Source: Siphonodentalium dalli
Taxonomy: Eukaryota > Mollusca > Scaphopoda > Gadilida > Siphonodentaliidae
Direction: 5' to 3'
Assembly: GCA_032622095.1 (NCBI GenBank)
Contig: CP136061.1
Coordinates: forward strand, 123,022,754 to 123,086,753
Length of the DNA: 64,000 nt
Of the stretch, positions 32,092 through 43,879 are shown one piece after another (the first letter of the stretch is position 1; every line of letters starts with the position of its first letter). The notes under the pieces were generated by a model. That model was not told the origin of the DNA. It made no database searches and saw only the letters and a list, made by a program, of their open reading frames with translations. The position numbers and the translations under genes are program-made.

Positions 32092-32391
32092 GTTTGTCAT
32101 CTTCCTTTATAGTGCATTAGTTGTTTTAGGGTGTGTCACATACCTATGGGTATATACTGTATATTGTGAATTTTAATAATACATGGTTTTAATGCACTCC
32201 CACAATGTTCAGTCTTGCATTCATTCCAACATTGAATAATTAATTATTTGATATGAATTGTTGTGGTTGGTATGTATATATTCAACATATCATCCGTAAA
32301 ACATTCAGCTATGACAAAATTATTCCTTATGCAATTGATGTGCAAAATGAATTTATCAATGGTCCATTGGGTGGAATCCAGGAATGCTGAT

Positions 32392-32652
32392 TTAACACTT
32401 CCATGACTGGAGCTTCCTGACATTTAGCTAAAAACCCTGTGTCAATGCATTCTCTTATAATATGCGAGTCTCCCATAGGGAGCCTCGTATATATAAGAGA
32501 ATACATTGGCCTAACAATATTTACCTTGACATTGTAAGCCAGTGCATTCTCTTATATATGTGAGGTGATGGGAGACTCGCATATATAAGAGAATGCACTG
32601 GCACAGGGTCCTTAATGCTTCATCAGTGCAGCTCCCATCGTGAAAGGGTTAA
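32392..32652. mobile_element. family C MITE (piggyBac-type), complete
   Basis: 253 bp (32396-32648) between TTAA sites. Two stem pairs of CATTCTCTTATATATG and complement are separated by AACAATATTTACCTTGAC. Confidence 0.8.
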
Positions 32653-34340
32653 CTCTTTTAATGAAAGGGCCATTCAGATAGGCCCTAAAATATGGCCTTT
32701 AGAATGCCAAGATCTTGGATTTTAAGTCAACCTCTGCAGTCAATAACTTTATTACAAGTCAATTTTCTGTGAAACTGAGAAATTCTATGCCAATATTTAC
32801 AGCAAATGTACTCAGTGCGATAATTCGGCAAAATCGACCCGCCATTAATAACAAGAAAACCATAGTCAGAAATGGTAACGCGCTCAAGATCATTATACTA
32901 TATACCCATGATTGTAATTTTGGAATCTTTTTCATTTCTGTTATTTGTAATTGGCATAGCATATCACAAACCAAAAATCAACATTATTGACATAATGTAA
33001 ACGCCAATAAACGAAAATGAACTTCCCAACTACACCTTTTACCGGGCTCGGCCTCAGGGTCGCACTACAACTTTTAATGTGTCCCAATAATTACTATTCT
33101 ATAAATAGAACCCCCATCACCCACTGTATACCAAGAAACAGCGACACATTATACACGCGGAGTGCGAAATGAACTCTGGCTTGAGACTATTTTAGGGCCT
33201 GTCACTAAACAAGTTAAGCCATTGGTAGTTTATCAATCGGAGGTCCCTCGGTTTGATAAAAGAAATTTCATAACATTTTTGTAAGATACAATTTAAGTCG
33301 TCTTGACTGTTACATGTTGGAAAATATTGAAATATCAAGTTATTCTGCTTTAGAAATAATTAATTTTACTATAGAGTGGTTAGCAATATCATGTTAATTT
33401 TAATGGTTAGGAATATCCTAACTTACTGGGTCAAATCCAGTCTTAGTAAACACCGACCATGGACGTAAATGAGATGGACAGGCAACTCTCGTAGAGTAAT
33501 GCAATATATCGCGGATTCTTTTGTTTGCCAATTAACGAGAGCTTGACTGGGAGATCGCCTGTTGCTATAACCACGGCGTAAACAAAATGGCGTCTTTTGA
33601 TTTCGTTTAGTGTCGGAACAGTGTCGTTAGCACACAATGTTTCCTTCTGACGCTAGCTTCTTTCATTTACCCGCTTATAATAAATACTTGAATTAATTTT
33701 ACATTGAATACATTTAGTTTATTGTTTATAGTGGCCTAATAAAAGTGGGAAAACACCTACTGGGCATTAAAATAAAGCTTTGAAATTGAAGCATCGCACT
33801 CAGTCATAGAAGGAGCATTGTTGTCATTTCCGCCGAATTATTTCTTAACTAAAAGAGCGTAATTACGCAACTATTAATGACATATCAAGTTGGTGAATGC
33901 TCAATTAACAAAACTTAATAGTGTTTATATAACTAGGCTTGAATGAAGCAGGAAGTTTAATCTGCCCCAAAGCAATGAGAATTGAATATGATCACACTTC
34001 AGTTAATGCAATTTTAACACATCGCGAAGAAAGCTAACCATCGCTAATTTTACCTGTTTTATTTTAATCCACAACGAAGCCAATGACAATATTGTTTTAT
34101 CTTGCGTGTGACTTCAGTGCTCATATTGCGATTGTTCAATCAACTACATCCACAGTTTCTAGTAGCTATTATTAAATATCTTCTTTTAAACAAAGAGATA
34201 CAAACAACTTTATAAGTGTTTATGTAAGTGCAAAATATTAAACAATAAAGCGCCACCTCCACCTCATAGAAAGAAAAACGAATGCATATTCACATATTAT
34301 AAATAAAAGCTTATATTAATCAGATTGGGTATTTTGAAAC
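32653..34340. other. no gene recognised
   Basis: Unlike most of the window this stretch shows few of the named repeat families. A short imperfect hairpin (GTTTATCAATCGGAGG with CCTCGGTTTGATAAA) lies at 33228-33262. Open frames on both strands lack recognisable motifs. Confidence 0.35.
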
Positions 34341-34343
34341 GCC

Positions 34344-34350
34344 TATAAAA
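34344..34350 (+). promoter_or_regulatory. candidate TATA box
   Basis: TATAAAA sits 36 bp before the last base preceding an ATG with a short open frame (34386-34490). It is the best-placed TATA-like motif I noticed in the window. Support is positional only. Confidence 0.3.
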
Positions 34351-34385
34351 TGGAGATATACCCACAGACTTTCACTAGTCTGAAA

Positions 34386-34490
34386 ATGGCAAACGAAGAT
34401 TTTATCCCATGGGATGACCTGGACGACCTGCTCTCTGAGTGTACAGATAGTTATAATTTTATTGAAATTGATCAACAGTTATGCATGTAG
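34386..34490 (+). CDS. candidate small acidic ORF (34 aa), low confidence
   Basis: ATG to TAG, 34 residues, starting MANEDFIPWDDLDDLLSECT and strongly acidic. A TATA-like motif precedes it at normal promoter spacing. It is overlapped by an antisense candidate exon. No family is recognised, and the frame may be chance. Confidence 0.2.
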   Translation: MANEDFIPWDDLDDLLSECTDSYNFIEIDQQLCM

Positions 34491-34585
34491 TATCTGATGT
34501 GACAGAAGGTTCGTCTTCAGTTTTCTGCTTCTTCCATTGGTCCATTCTTTTTTGGCGGATACACTTCCGTTTTGTCGCAGGCATA
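34459..34585 (-). CDS. candidate small basic terminal exon (41 aa), low confidence
   Basis: The minus strand shows a good acceptor (TTTGTTCTTTCAG) directly before TATG. A 41-residue frame follows, starting MPATKRKCIRQKRMDQWKKQ with a basic N-terminus, and ends at TAA that is part of CAATAAAA, a polyadenylation-like motif. The basic start resembles those of many transposon proteins, but no domain is visible. Confidence 0.2.
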
Positions 34586-34589
34586 CTGA

Positions 34590-35773
34590 AAGAACAAAGT
34601 GAGGCATAACTACTAGTATATATTACTAATAATCAGTTTGTTTCCTAGGTTGATTCTATTTAGGGGCATGGCGACATGGGGGTGAGAGCCTGAGAATGAT
34701 AATATGTTCACCAGTTTGAAATAAATTAATTATACCTGTATACCCAAAATTTGTTTCAAAATTGAAAAACTGAGATAATTTGACCCGTAGAGTATCATGA
34801 GATTTATGCCGCAACATTGCCATTCACCTCAGATGACTCAAGGGTGCAAATATGAGCAATAAAGAGCCCATAAAGTTAATTTTACAAGAATAAAGTGTAC
34901 AAAAATTAGTAAAATATGATGAAATAAATTGAAGGACACAGATTGCTATATTATGATTTTAAAATCGCCACCCATTCCATTTTTGGTAGAGCCATTTTTG
35001 AAAAAATGAGAAAGTGGTAGCCCTCCCCCATAAAAACGAGAAACGCTGTCAGTCTTAAAACAACACAATTACATTGTTATATAACAAACAATTCCTGCAA
35101 TAAATCTTTGCAAAGTATGATGAAAGTCACTCAGGGATATATGAGAAAACAAACTAATGCAATGGTTTCATGCCACATCTGGTCATTTTGGAGGAGTTGT
35201 TGAAAATCGAACGCGAGTGTGCTAGATTGGTAAATGTGCATTTTTAACAATTGATGCTCATTTCATGTAAAGTTATGAACCGAAAAATAAAAAAAAACAA
35301 CTTCAGTGCAACTGAAAGTCATCGCCTAATGTATCAGCAATATAAATATTGCAAGCTTTCTATTTTAATTGCGGACATTTTCAAGTGGCTGCAAAAGTCG
35401 TAAGTCCGCCACACATAAATGGTATCAGACGTCCACCCCCAATAGCTCGAATTTCGGAAATTGAAAAACATTTCCACGAAATTTCACCTTTAATGGACAT
35501 GGTTGAAATACAGCAAAAGCGTGTATAATAACTTGATATTTGATGTGATCTTTAAGATATACTTTAAATTTATATCGGATCCATGAACTCACGATTTCCC
35601 CCCGGTAATTTTCTTGTGTTTTCTTTGTTGTTCCGTGTTCGTTACGGGAGTATCTAATGTTTTTAATTCGTCAACGAGCATCTTACGATGAACGTTATGA
35701 GATTAGCGGTCGCTTAGTTTGATTATTATGCAAAGTTTTATTTTAGAACGTATAATTAAGTACAATACTCACG
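34590..35773. other. no gene recognised
   Basis: AT-rich sequence between the small candidate frames and an E element. Confidence 0.35.
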
Positions 35774-37965
35774 TTTTTATGTTTACCCATACCATAGTAT
35801 GGTAAACATAATGTCGACGTCCGGATTGACCACTCGTCGTGCGTCCGTCCATCCGTCTGTCCGTCTGTCTGTCTGTCCGTAGACACTTTACGCATGGTGC
35901 GATAACAACAAACATTTTCTATCCGATCGGAAACAAATTTTGTATATGAGTTTCTCAGACCAAAATACAGATCGAGTTCAAATATGGTTTGATCCAAGTT
36001 TTTTTTTACGGAGTTATGGCCCTTTTTCGACTTCGAATTCACGCATGCTGTCATAACTCAAACAATTTTTATCTGATCGGAACCAAATTTGGTATGTGAG
36101 TTTCAGAGCCCAAAATACAGATCGAGTTCGAATATTGGTTTGATCCGATTTATTTTAAAGGAGTTATGACCCTTTTTTCGAAAATAAAATTAAAAAAACA
36201 AAAATCCGATGCTATAACCGAAGTATATTTTGTCCGATTGTGTTTATATTTGATATGTAGATTTATGATGACACGCTCCTCATCTGTATAGTTTTTGGTA
36301 TTGATTGGTTGATCGGTTTAGAAAATAATTAACCCTTTACACACGTGCTATCCAATGCAATAAGTTGAACATATTTCTTCTGATCTGCCTCATATTTCTT
36401 ACCTAGGTTTTTCTTAGCACGTTCTTCGTCTGTATGGTTTTTGGTATTGTTTAATTAACCCTTTTCACTCTTATGTTTACTTAGAATTCACCCAAGCTGC
36501 TATGACTCAAAACATTTTTCATCTGATCAACACCAAATTTGGTATATGAATTTATCACCCCTAAATACAAATCAAGTTCGAATATGGGTTTGATCCGATA
36601 TATTTTAACAGAGTTATGACCCTTTATAATTCAAGTAATTACTGCTTGGAATTTTAAGAGAACATATCTCACAGACCATGTGTGTAATTGAAATGAGTTA
36701 ATTATCACTATGGACATAAGATATGACATGCTATAAAGCCTGATAGTGGTACTGCTGGCTGGTGGGATTTGTTTATCATAATGTCAAATTGATTGATGGC
36801 TATCTGGTGGAGTTCTGTTTTCTGTGTAATATTAAGTTAACCCCTTTGCTGAAACAGGTTCATTACTAAAGTTTATGTACACACTATAGGACACCTATTC
36901 TAAAATATTAAATTGGAATAGTCCATTGTTACTTTGTAGGGATGTTTTACAGACATTGTTGTTTACATACACTGTTTTATCTTAGACAAAAATTAATCCA
37001 CACATTCCTCAGTTCCATGATATGATGTCATTGCAAATGATTAACCCTCTCCACACATCATATGGTTTTGATGCTTTTCATTTTCATTTTCATTCTCCTA
37101 TATTATGTCCAGGTTGATGGTGATCCACTTTTGATTTGCATGGATTTGGGATTAAAATTAAACCATTCCATAGACACATATTATGCGATAGACAGATATA
37201 ATATTATCCCTTTCACTTTGATCCAGGTTCAGTAAGGGTTTCAATAAATCACCAATTGTATATTCATCATTTAATAGAGGAAATGTTTTATTTTGAAATT
37301 CCCTCAATTGCATTTGGGCTCCAGGGTAATATTAATGGTGCTGGTATTCTTGAGACTGACTTGTTGTATGGGTTTCTAAATCCAATGACATGCTTTGTAT
37401 AGACTATTTATCAGTTTATCAGTTCATTAGTTTGGATAAGATTAACCCTATTCTATCCGATTTGATAACTCAAATATTTCCATTGATTATGTTTATTTAT
37501 CACATAATTTGGCCATAAAAGCAGTTTCATATTTATCGGTAATAGACACGTTTAATATCAGCGCGTGTGATGACGTCACGGCGTTCTTCAAATAACTTGC
37601 GATCGCTGTAGTTTATGATTGTTGTTTTCGATGAATATTGCGCGTTGCTTCGGGTTTATTTGATCATGTGATAAAAGGTATCTCACACTCGTCCTATTTT
37701 ATACGTAATTTATCAACCTCGTCCTCTAAATTCTATTTGAGCCTCGGTATAAAACCTCGGCTCAAATCGAATTTAGTGAACTCGGTTGATAAATTCCGTA
37801 TAAACTAGAAACTCATGTGAGATCCTCTATACATGTAGTTCTAGGCATAGTTGACGAGAACACACCCCTAACCTGCATAGTGAGGGTCATTTGGTTTATT
37901 TGCTTAAAAATATTAACATCCTCCGCCAATCCTGTTGACACAATGTGATACCTAAATATTTTTCA
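35774..37965 (+). mobile_element. family E Helentron-like element, 3' end missing
   Basis: Head hairpin TTTTTATGTTTACCCATACC...GGTAAACATA, microsatellite at 35842-35880, then the same internal order as the copy at 11784. About 37500-37835 is an extra palindromic block not present in the other copies. The terminal CTCTCGTT hairpin was not found. Confidence 0.55.
37681..37825. repeat. imperfect palindrome inside the E element
   Basis: CTATTTGAGCCTCGG pairs with CCTCGGCTCAAATCG, extended outward by AATTTATCAAC and GTTGATAAATT. Probably a separate foldback insertion in the element. Confidence 0.6.
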
Positions 37966-38496
37966 CATGATCACTATATTTTATGTATATATCCTTTTAG
38001 AAGCAAAACACAAGACAATCCCGCATACGACGAAAACAAGAGTGAAATGAGATCTCGCGAAGTCACGCGATCCGCGATATTTCATATTCCGGCGCTTGGC
38101 CAAGCACTGCGGCTTCTAATCGCCCCAAATATACATCGCTGCACCGACATAGCTAATTTCTATTTCCTAGTCCCGATGTCCAATTCATTACCACCAATCA
38201 TAAATTAGTCTCAAAGGAAAGCATCCAATATTGACCTAATTAACATCACACAGTATGAACCATCCAAGGAATGACAAGTCGACACAAGTATGATAGACTC
38301 AGTATGTCACTATGACACTGGGTTTATGTCTACACAGATTCGCCCACAATACGCCCAGGGCATCAAAAATTTTGTAAAATATCCTTTAATTGAGTGAAAA
38401 TAGTGCCCGATTAAAGTTTTGTAGTCATCCAAGTCAGTGAAGCATAATCTCTATTACTATTCACTAAAGATGTTCTTACCTTGTATAATTGTACAG
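37966..38496. other. no gene recognised before the MON2 exon
   Basis: No repeat family recognised. It ends in the MON2 acceptor at 38496. Confidence 0.35.
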
Positions 38497-38659
38497 GGAG
38501 AAGCTGGTACAGATAGCATTCCAGGGCTTACAGTTGGTTGTCACAGACTTCCTTCCATTGATACCCAGTGTATACCTCAGAGTGTGTGTGGAGGTCGCCT
38601 CAAGGTTCGGTTTACAGAATCAAGAACTTAATGTCAGTCTCACTGCTGTGGGTCTACTG
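38497..38659 (+). CDS. MON2: MON2 internal exon (visible exon 3 of 4)
   Basis: The exon begins with the last base of the split glycine codon and reads [20 protein letters not shown], then a [20 protein letters not shown] segment, ending [10 protein letters not shown]. This is the conserved MON2 block in which a phenylalanine-rich helical repeat leads into G-L-x-N-Q-E-L-N. It is 163 nt long (phase 2 in, phase 0 out), with acceptor TTGTACAG and donor GTGAGT. It joins the preceding exon in frame. No MITE abuts its acceptor, unlike exons 1 and 4, but two hairpin-headed elements begin within 300 bp downstream (about 38785 and 38937). Confidence 0.93.
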
Positions 38660-38784
38660 GTGAGTGTTGTGGTACATGCTGTTGGTATCCATTTGGCCAG
38701 TTTTTGCCCAAAATTGCTGAAGAAAATTTGTCTGGTCAAATATTATCTCTCATTTGTATCTTTTCATATTTTCAGTTGTTTATT

Positions 38785-38930
38785 GTACCCCCCCCCCCCC
38801 CCTTTTTATTGGAGTTATCCCCCTCTTTCGACTTTTCACAACATGCAGAACTTTGTCCGAGCTTGTAATCCTTACATTTTTCATGTGAATTTTTTTTAAA
38901 CTTGGCACAGAGGCCGATTGGGTAATTTTT
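38785..38930 (+). mobile_element. family F fragment
   Basis: A C-run followed by TTATTGGAGTTATCCCCCT and TTTGTCCGAGCTT, then AACTTGGCACAGA, as in the copy at 29111. Confidence 0.55.
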
Positions 38931-38936
38931 TTCGCA

Positions 38937-40948
38937 TTTTTTATGTTTACCCATACCATAGTATGGTAAACATAGTGTCGTTGTCCGGATTGACCACTCG
39001 TCGTTAGTCCGTCCGTCTGTCTGTCTGGCTGGCTGTCTGTCTGTAGACACTTTACGCATGGTGCGATAACTCGAACATTTTATATCTGATCGGAACCAAA
39101 TTTTGTAATTGAATTTCTCAGCATAAAAGACAGATCGAGTTCGAATATGGGTTCGATCAGAGTTTTTATTACGGAGTTATGGCCCTTTTTCGACTTAGAA
39201 TTCATGCATGCTACCATAACTCAAAAAAAAATTATCTGTTCAGAATCAAATTTGGTATGCAAGTTTCTCGGACCAAAATACAGATCGAGTTCGAATATGG
39301 GTTTGATCCAATATTTTTTAAAGGAGTTATGGCCCTTTGATATAGAATTTCTGCATATTTTGATAAATCAACCATTTTTCAACTGATAAGAACCAAATTT
39401 GGTATGCGAGTTTATCAACTCAAAATACAGATCTAGTTAGAATATGGGTCAGATCCTGTTTTTTATACCAGAATTATGGCCCCTTTTAACTAAGAATTGA
39501 ACAGATTTGAGATTTGCTTACAAGAAATAACTGTGGCAGGTTCCAACTGAGGTATCAGTAAAGAGAGACTAGAGATAATCTCTATTATTGATACCTGGTA
39601 ATGAAATCTGATACTCACTGCTGCACTTTAATAGCTATCTGTTGTTTATTGAATTTCCATAGTGTGTGGACAGTGACTTCTCAGGATTTATCAACTCCAA
39701 CATAGCTCTCTGGTCTTGCATGGATTTTGGGATTAATATTAACCCATTCCATAGACACATGATATCTGATAGGCAGATATTAAATTATATCTTTCACTTT
39801 GAGCCAGGTTCAGTAAGGATTTCTAAAAACATTAGAGGAAATGTCTTATTTTGAAATTCCCTCTATTGCATTTGGGGTGCAGGATAATAATTATGTTGCT
39901 TGTATTCTTGAGACTGACTTGTTGTGTGGGCTTCTAAATCCATATACATGCATTTATAGACTAGTTTGATCAGTTCATTAGTGTGATTAAGATCAACCCC
40001 TTGCTATCTCATTTAATAACTCAAATATTTGTCATTGATTATATTATATTTCAAGTCATAGTTTATGATAACACACCCCTAACCTGTACAGAGAGGGTCA
40101 TTTGGTTTAATTGCTTTAAAATATTATCAAAATTAACCCACCCATTCCATTGACATACAGTATGCTATCCAATGTAATAAATCTAATATCTTCAATCTCA
40201 TATCCCTGGTGACCTCTAGTTATCTCATAATTATGCATTAAAGTATGTTATATCCAATCATTATCAATCATATTTTACGAAATTTTTAAAATATTTTATC
40301 TTTAACTGTTATGTATGGTTCTTCTGCCTGACTATGGACTGAGCTCTATAAGACTATATATCTATTTTAAACTGACTTAATAGGTTGGAATCAAATGCCA
40401 TATCCATGTTCATATGGACGGTGCCCAATAAGTATTATGCCACTTATGAACTTAAAGGTACTCAATCCGATTTGATGGTCCCCATATCATCAGATTCCAA
40501 CAACAACAGTTTTTTTGAAATTCCGCTTCTGTTATCAGAGTCAATTAATTGCCCAAAAATAATGCTAACCACAGTCCACTAGTATAAAATTGCCCAAAAT
40601 CTGTTATTTATCAACATTTTGTACAATGAAATTTTACTACTTTGTCATATATCTGACACAAAAAAAACACTTGATTTTAGAGTTATCCATCTTCATCAAC
40701 TTTCATATGGCCACTAAATATTCCAGGTGGTTAAAGATAATAGATTTTAAAAATTGATATCTGCTTATTCTGAGCTTTGAGGAATGGGTTCCTCGATTTG
40801 AATAAAATATTTTTTACCCCCGAAGCCAAATAAAACATAACTGAGGGGTGCTTAATCGGATCGAGTAGCTTTAATAGTAAGATGTGAATTGTTGAAAAGG
40901 TTGGTGTAAGGATTTATGAAAATAGCTAATCGTGATCGGCCTCTCGTT
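38937..40948 (+). mobile_element. family E Helentron-like element, about 2.0 kb
   Basis: Head hairpin at 38941-38972, microsatellite at 39008-39045, several GTTCGAATATGGGTT units. An internal segment (39740-40270) matches 12880-13400. The end is CGTGATCGGCCTCTCGTT at 40931-40948, where the hairpin is eroded on its left side. It also contains a stretch (40456-40880) related to 59319-59760. Confidence 0.6.
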
Positions 40949-41372
40949 CATCTGATAGGAACCAAATTTTGTATGTGTGTTTCTCAACTCAAAATACAGA
41001 TCGAGTTTGATTATATGGGTTGGATCTTATTTGTTATACCAGAGTTATGGCCCTTTTTCAACTAAGAATTTTGAACAGATTTGAATTTTTTATAACCCAG
41101 GTAGATTACAATTAACTACCATGCAGTAATACAAGCTTAACTGCAATAGAGAGTGTTCTGAGAGACTAGCTATAATGTTGTCTTATTAAATTAGATATTT
41201 TTAGCCACCGTATATATTTCCAGGTTTCTCCTCATTCACTTGCATGGATTTCTGTAGTTAAAGATTAACACATCTCAACATTCCTGATACTTTCATCTGA
41301 TACCATGTCTCATTTTATATTGGTTTATTTTGACACACTCTTTACCCCTATTGATTCATTAATTTATTTTTA
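40949..41372 (+). mobile_element. family E internal fragment
   Basis: Starts directly after the previous copy's end with GGAACCAAATTTTGTATG, CAAAATACAGATCGAGTT and AGAGTTATGGCCCTTTTTC, as inside E elements, but without a head. Confidence 0.5.
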
Positions 41373-41858
41373 TTTTTATGTGTACCCATACCATAGTATG
41401 GTATTCATATTGTCGACATCCGGATTGACCACTTGACGTCTGTCCATCTGTCGGTAGACACTTTACGCATGGTGCGATAACTCAAACATTTTTTGATTCG
41501 ATTGGAACCAAATTTTGCATATCTGTTTCTCAGCCCTAAATACAGATCGAGTTAAATTATGGGTTTGATCCAAGTTTTTTTTTATGGAGTTATGGCCCTT
41601 CTTCGACTTAGAATTCACTCATGCTACAATAACTAAAAAAGTATATATATATATCTGAAATCAAATTTGGTATGTCAATTTCTCAGCCCAAAATACAGAT
41701 CTGATTTGTTTTAACAGAGTTATGGGCCTATTTAAAAAAAAAATTGTTCTAATCTTTGAAGATTAATAATGAATGTTATGGATTTTAGATTCCAAGCTGA
41801 AAATAGCTAATCACTATCTGCCGATCGTGATCGGCCTCTCACGATCGGCCTCTTCGTT
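41373..41858 (+). mobile_element. family E Helentron-like element, short (0.49 kb)
   Basis: Head TTTTTATGTGTACCCATACC with a mutated complement, a reduced microsatellite, and the end GCCGATCGTGATCGGCC with a partly duplicated terminus CTCTCACGATCGGCCTCTTC. Confidence 0.6.
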
Positions 41859-41889
41859 GAAGATTACTTATGAATTTATACATAAGTTT

Positions 41890-42217
41890 CAGTGTGAGAA
41901 CAACAGGAGCATATCCTGTGTGAGACTCACATACAGTAATGCCCTAAATAATCGATTCATTAACCACAGCAGAATTATGGGTAATTTTTCATGATTTAGT
42001 CGGAAATATGGCTTGTTGCCATTCATCGGAAAGCTCTCACTGAGAGCTTTCCGATGAATGGCAACAAGCCATATTTCCGACTAAATCATGAAAAATTACC
42101 CATAATTCTACTGTGGTTAACGAGTCGATTATTTAGGGCATTACTGTATATAAGAGAATGCACTGTTACAGGGTGTTTAATACTGCACCAGCACAGCTTC
42201 CATCATGAAAGGGTTCA
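41890..42217. mobile_element. family C MITE (piggyBac-type) split by a family A MITE, abutting a MON2 acceptor
   Basis: Family C text GTGTGAGACTCACATA stops at 41933 and resumes as TATAAGAGAATGCACTG at 42147, with a family A element (41934-42146) between the two TA copies. The family C right end is CATCATGAAAGGG followed by TTCA, a decayed TTAA. The next MON2 exon starts 22 bp later. Confidence 0.75.
41934..42146. mobile_element. family A MITE (Tc1/mariner-type), complete
   Basis: A 213-bp palindrome with TA on both sides, arms CAGTAATGCCCTAAATAATC and complement, centre GAAAGCTCTCACTGAGAGCT. It is inserted in family C. Confidence 0.85.
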
Positions 42218-42239
42218 CATCATATTTATTTTTTTTCAG

Positions 42240-42500
42240 TGGAACATAGCAGATCATTTTTATCAGAATCATCAACAAATCAGGCAACAGCTTACCACAG
42301 ACCTTTCAAATGAAAAGACGTCAGACGCTCAAGCGTTGCCATTTGATGATCTTTGGATGTGCCTTTTCTCCAAACTCGGGGAGCTCTGCATTGATGAGCG
42401 ACCAGCTGTGAGAAAAAGTGCAGGGCAGACACTGTTTCATACAATATCTGCACATGGTGACATGCTGGAAGTCAGTACATGGAAAAAAGTTTTATGGCAG
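42240..42500 (+). CDS. MON2: MON2 internal exon (visible exon 4 of 4)
   Basis: An 87-codon, phase 0/0 exon that starts WNIADHFYQN, passes through a short variable linker and reaches LPFDDLWMCLFSKLGELC, then RPAVRKSAGQTLFHTISAHG, ending VSTWKKVLWQ. These are the most diagnostic MON2 motifs in the window (PAVRKSAGQTLF and LWxCLxxKLGELC). The acceptor is a long T-tract plus CAG and the donor is GTGAGA. The linker after WNIADHFYQN is shorter than in vertebrate MON2, which is normal for this variable loop. The degenerate end of a piggyBac-type MITE (TTCA at 42214-42217) lies 22 bp before the exon, and a 4.85-kb foldback element begins 24 bp after it. The next exon should resume the family sequence right after this point, but I did not find it before 64000. 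Confidence 0.95.
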
Positions 42501-43879
42501 GTGAGAGAAATATGTTAATACGGTTAGTCCGGGAGCTAATAGGGGTACCCTTGCATCCCCCCTGGGACTTAACTTCACCCCACTCATTTTGTTCCTTATT
42601 ATGTCCTTCAACTTTTTTAAATGTTAACAAGAAAAAAAAGTGGCTGTGTAGACTCCAGACAAAATGGCGTCCATCATGGCCGCCGTTTTTCAGCCCAGAC
42701 CCTAAGTCAGTTTATGCAAATTATAGCGAGAAAATCTTGTAAAATGTATACAAATGTATATATTTTCGTGAAGCTGAGACATAATGACACATTTTTGAGC
42801 CAAAATTTAAACTCACCATCCAAGATGGCCACCAAAATGGCCACCGGAAGTTGAAAATATAACATTTTTTCACAAATGTCTTCTAGATCAATTCATGCTG
42901 TTTGGAACTGGTTGAGTAATGCAACTTTATTTTGTGTTTTGTATATTAACTGATCATTGGAGCAACGAAATATGCAATTATTGGGGTCCTAACCCCTTCC
43001 GATCCCTCAAAAATTCGATTTTACAGAATGCGGTATAAAATTTCACAAAAAATCGCAATTGGGATTCTAGTCATATTTCAACAAGAAATGAACAGAACTT
43101 TGTAATGTAAGTGAGGCATATCATTAACTATTAATATTCCAAATCACTGGAACCAAAATTCTTACTTTGGCTCAAAATGGCTGCCAATATGGCCGCCAAA
43201 ATATGGAAAATGGTAAATATAACACCAGCGTGTCCTGCAATCGCTAACAAGTTGTGGTTGATGTATAAAAGTGGCTATTCTGCATTCTATACATTGAATA
43301 CTAACATGTCTGATGCACCATGGTTAATTGTTACTATTGTCACCCCTGACATCGTCAAAAATATTGGACTTTTCTCTCAAAAACTTGACATAAATATGGG
43401 CAAAAATTCACTTTTCAGGTTTGGACCATTTTTTCAGGTAAAATATAACTATCTTTGGATTGAAAGGTGTTTATTGTTTTGGTCTATTTTAAATGTATCA
43501 CACTACAGTGTTTATAGACTGAATTGCTCAAGATGGCTTCCAAAATGGCAACCAAATTTGTAGAATGTTAATTTTTTACATATATCCCGAACATTCTCTG
43601 CATTATCCGAAAAGGTAGCATATTGTGACTCACTTGGTTATTATACATGTTATTTAATTAACTGACAACTACATGTTCTATTCTGGTTGTCTCAGTTCCT
43701 TTTGGAGCATGACAAATTCATTTTAAAGTATGCAATTTTGCTGAGAACCTCTTTTGTAATTTTGGCCACATTTATTGAAAGGAAATGGGCAGAACTTTGA
43801 TACAGAACTGAGATGGATCATAATCTTTGGCTATTCTGGTCCATTATGATAAAAAAAATGTCAACATGATACAGTGTGG

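Noticed and set aside
43177-43563. A 128-codon frame and its mirror at 46464-46764 (MAANMAAKIWKMVN)
   Set aside because: The two lie in opposite arms of the foldback element and are the same sequence; no conserved protein features are visible.
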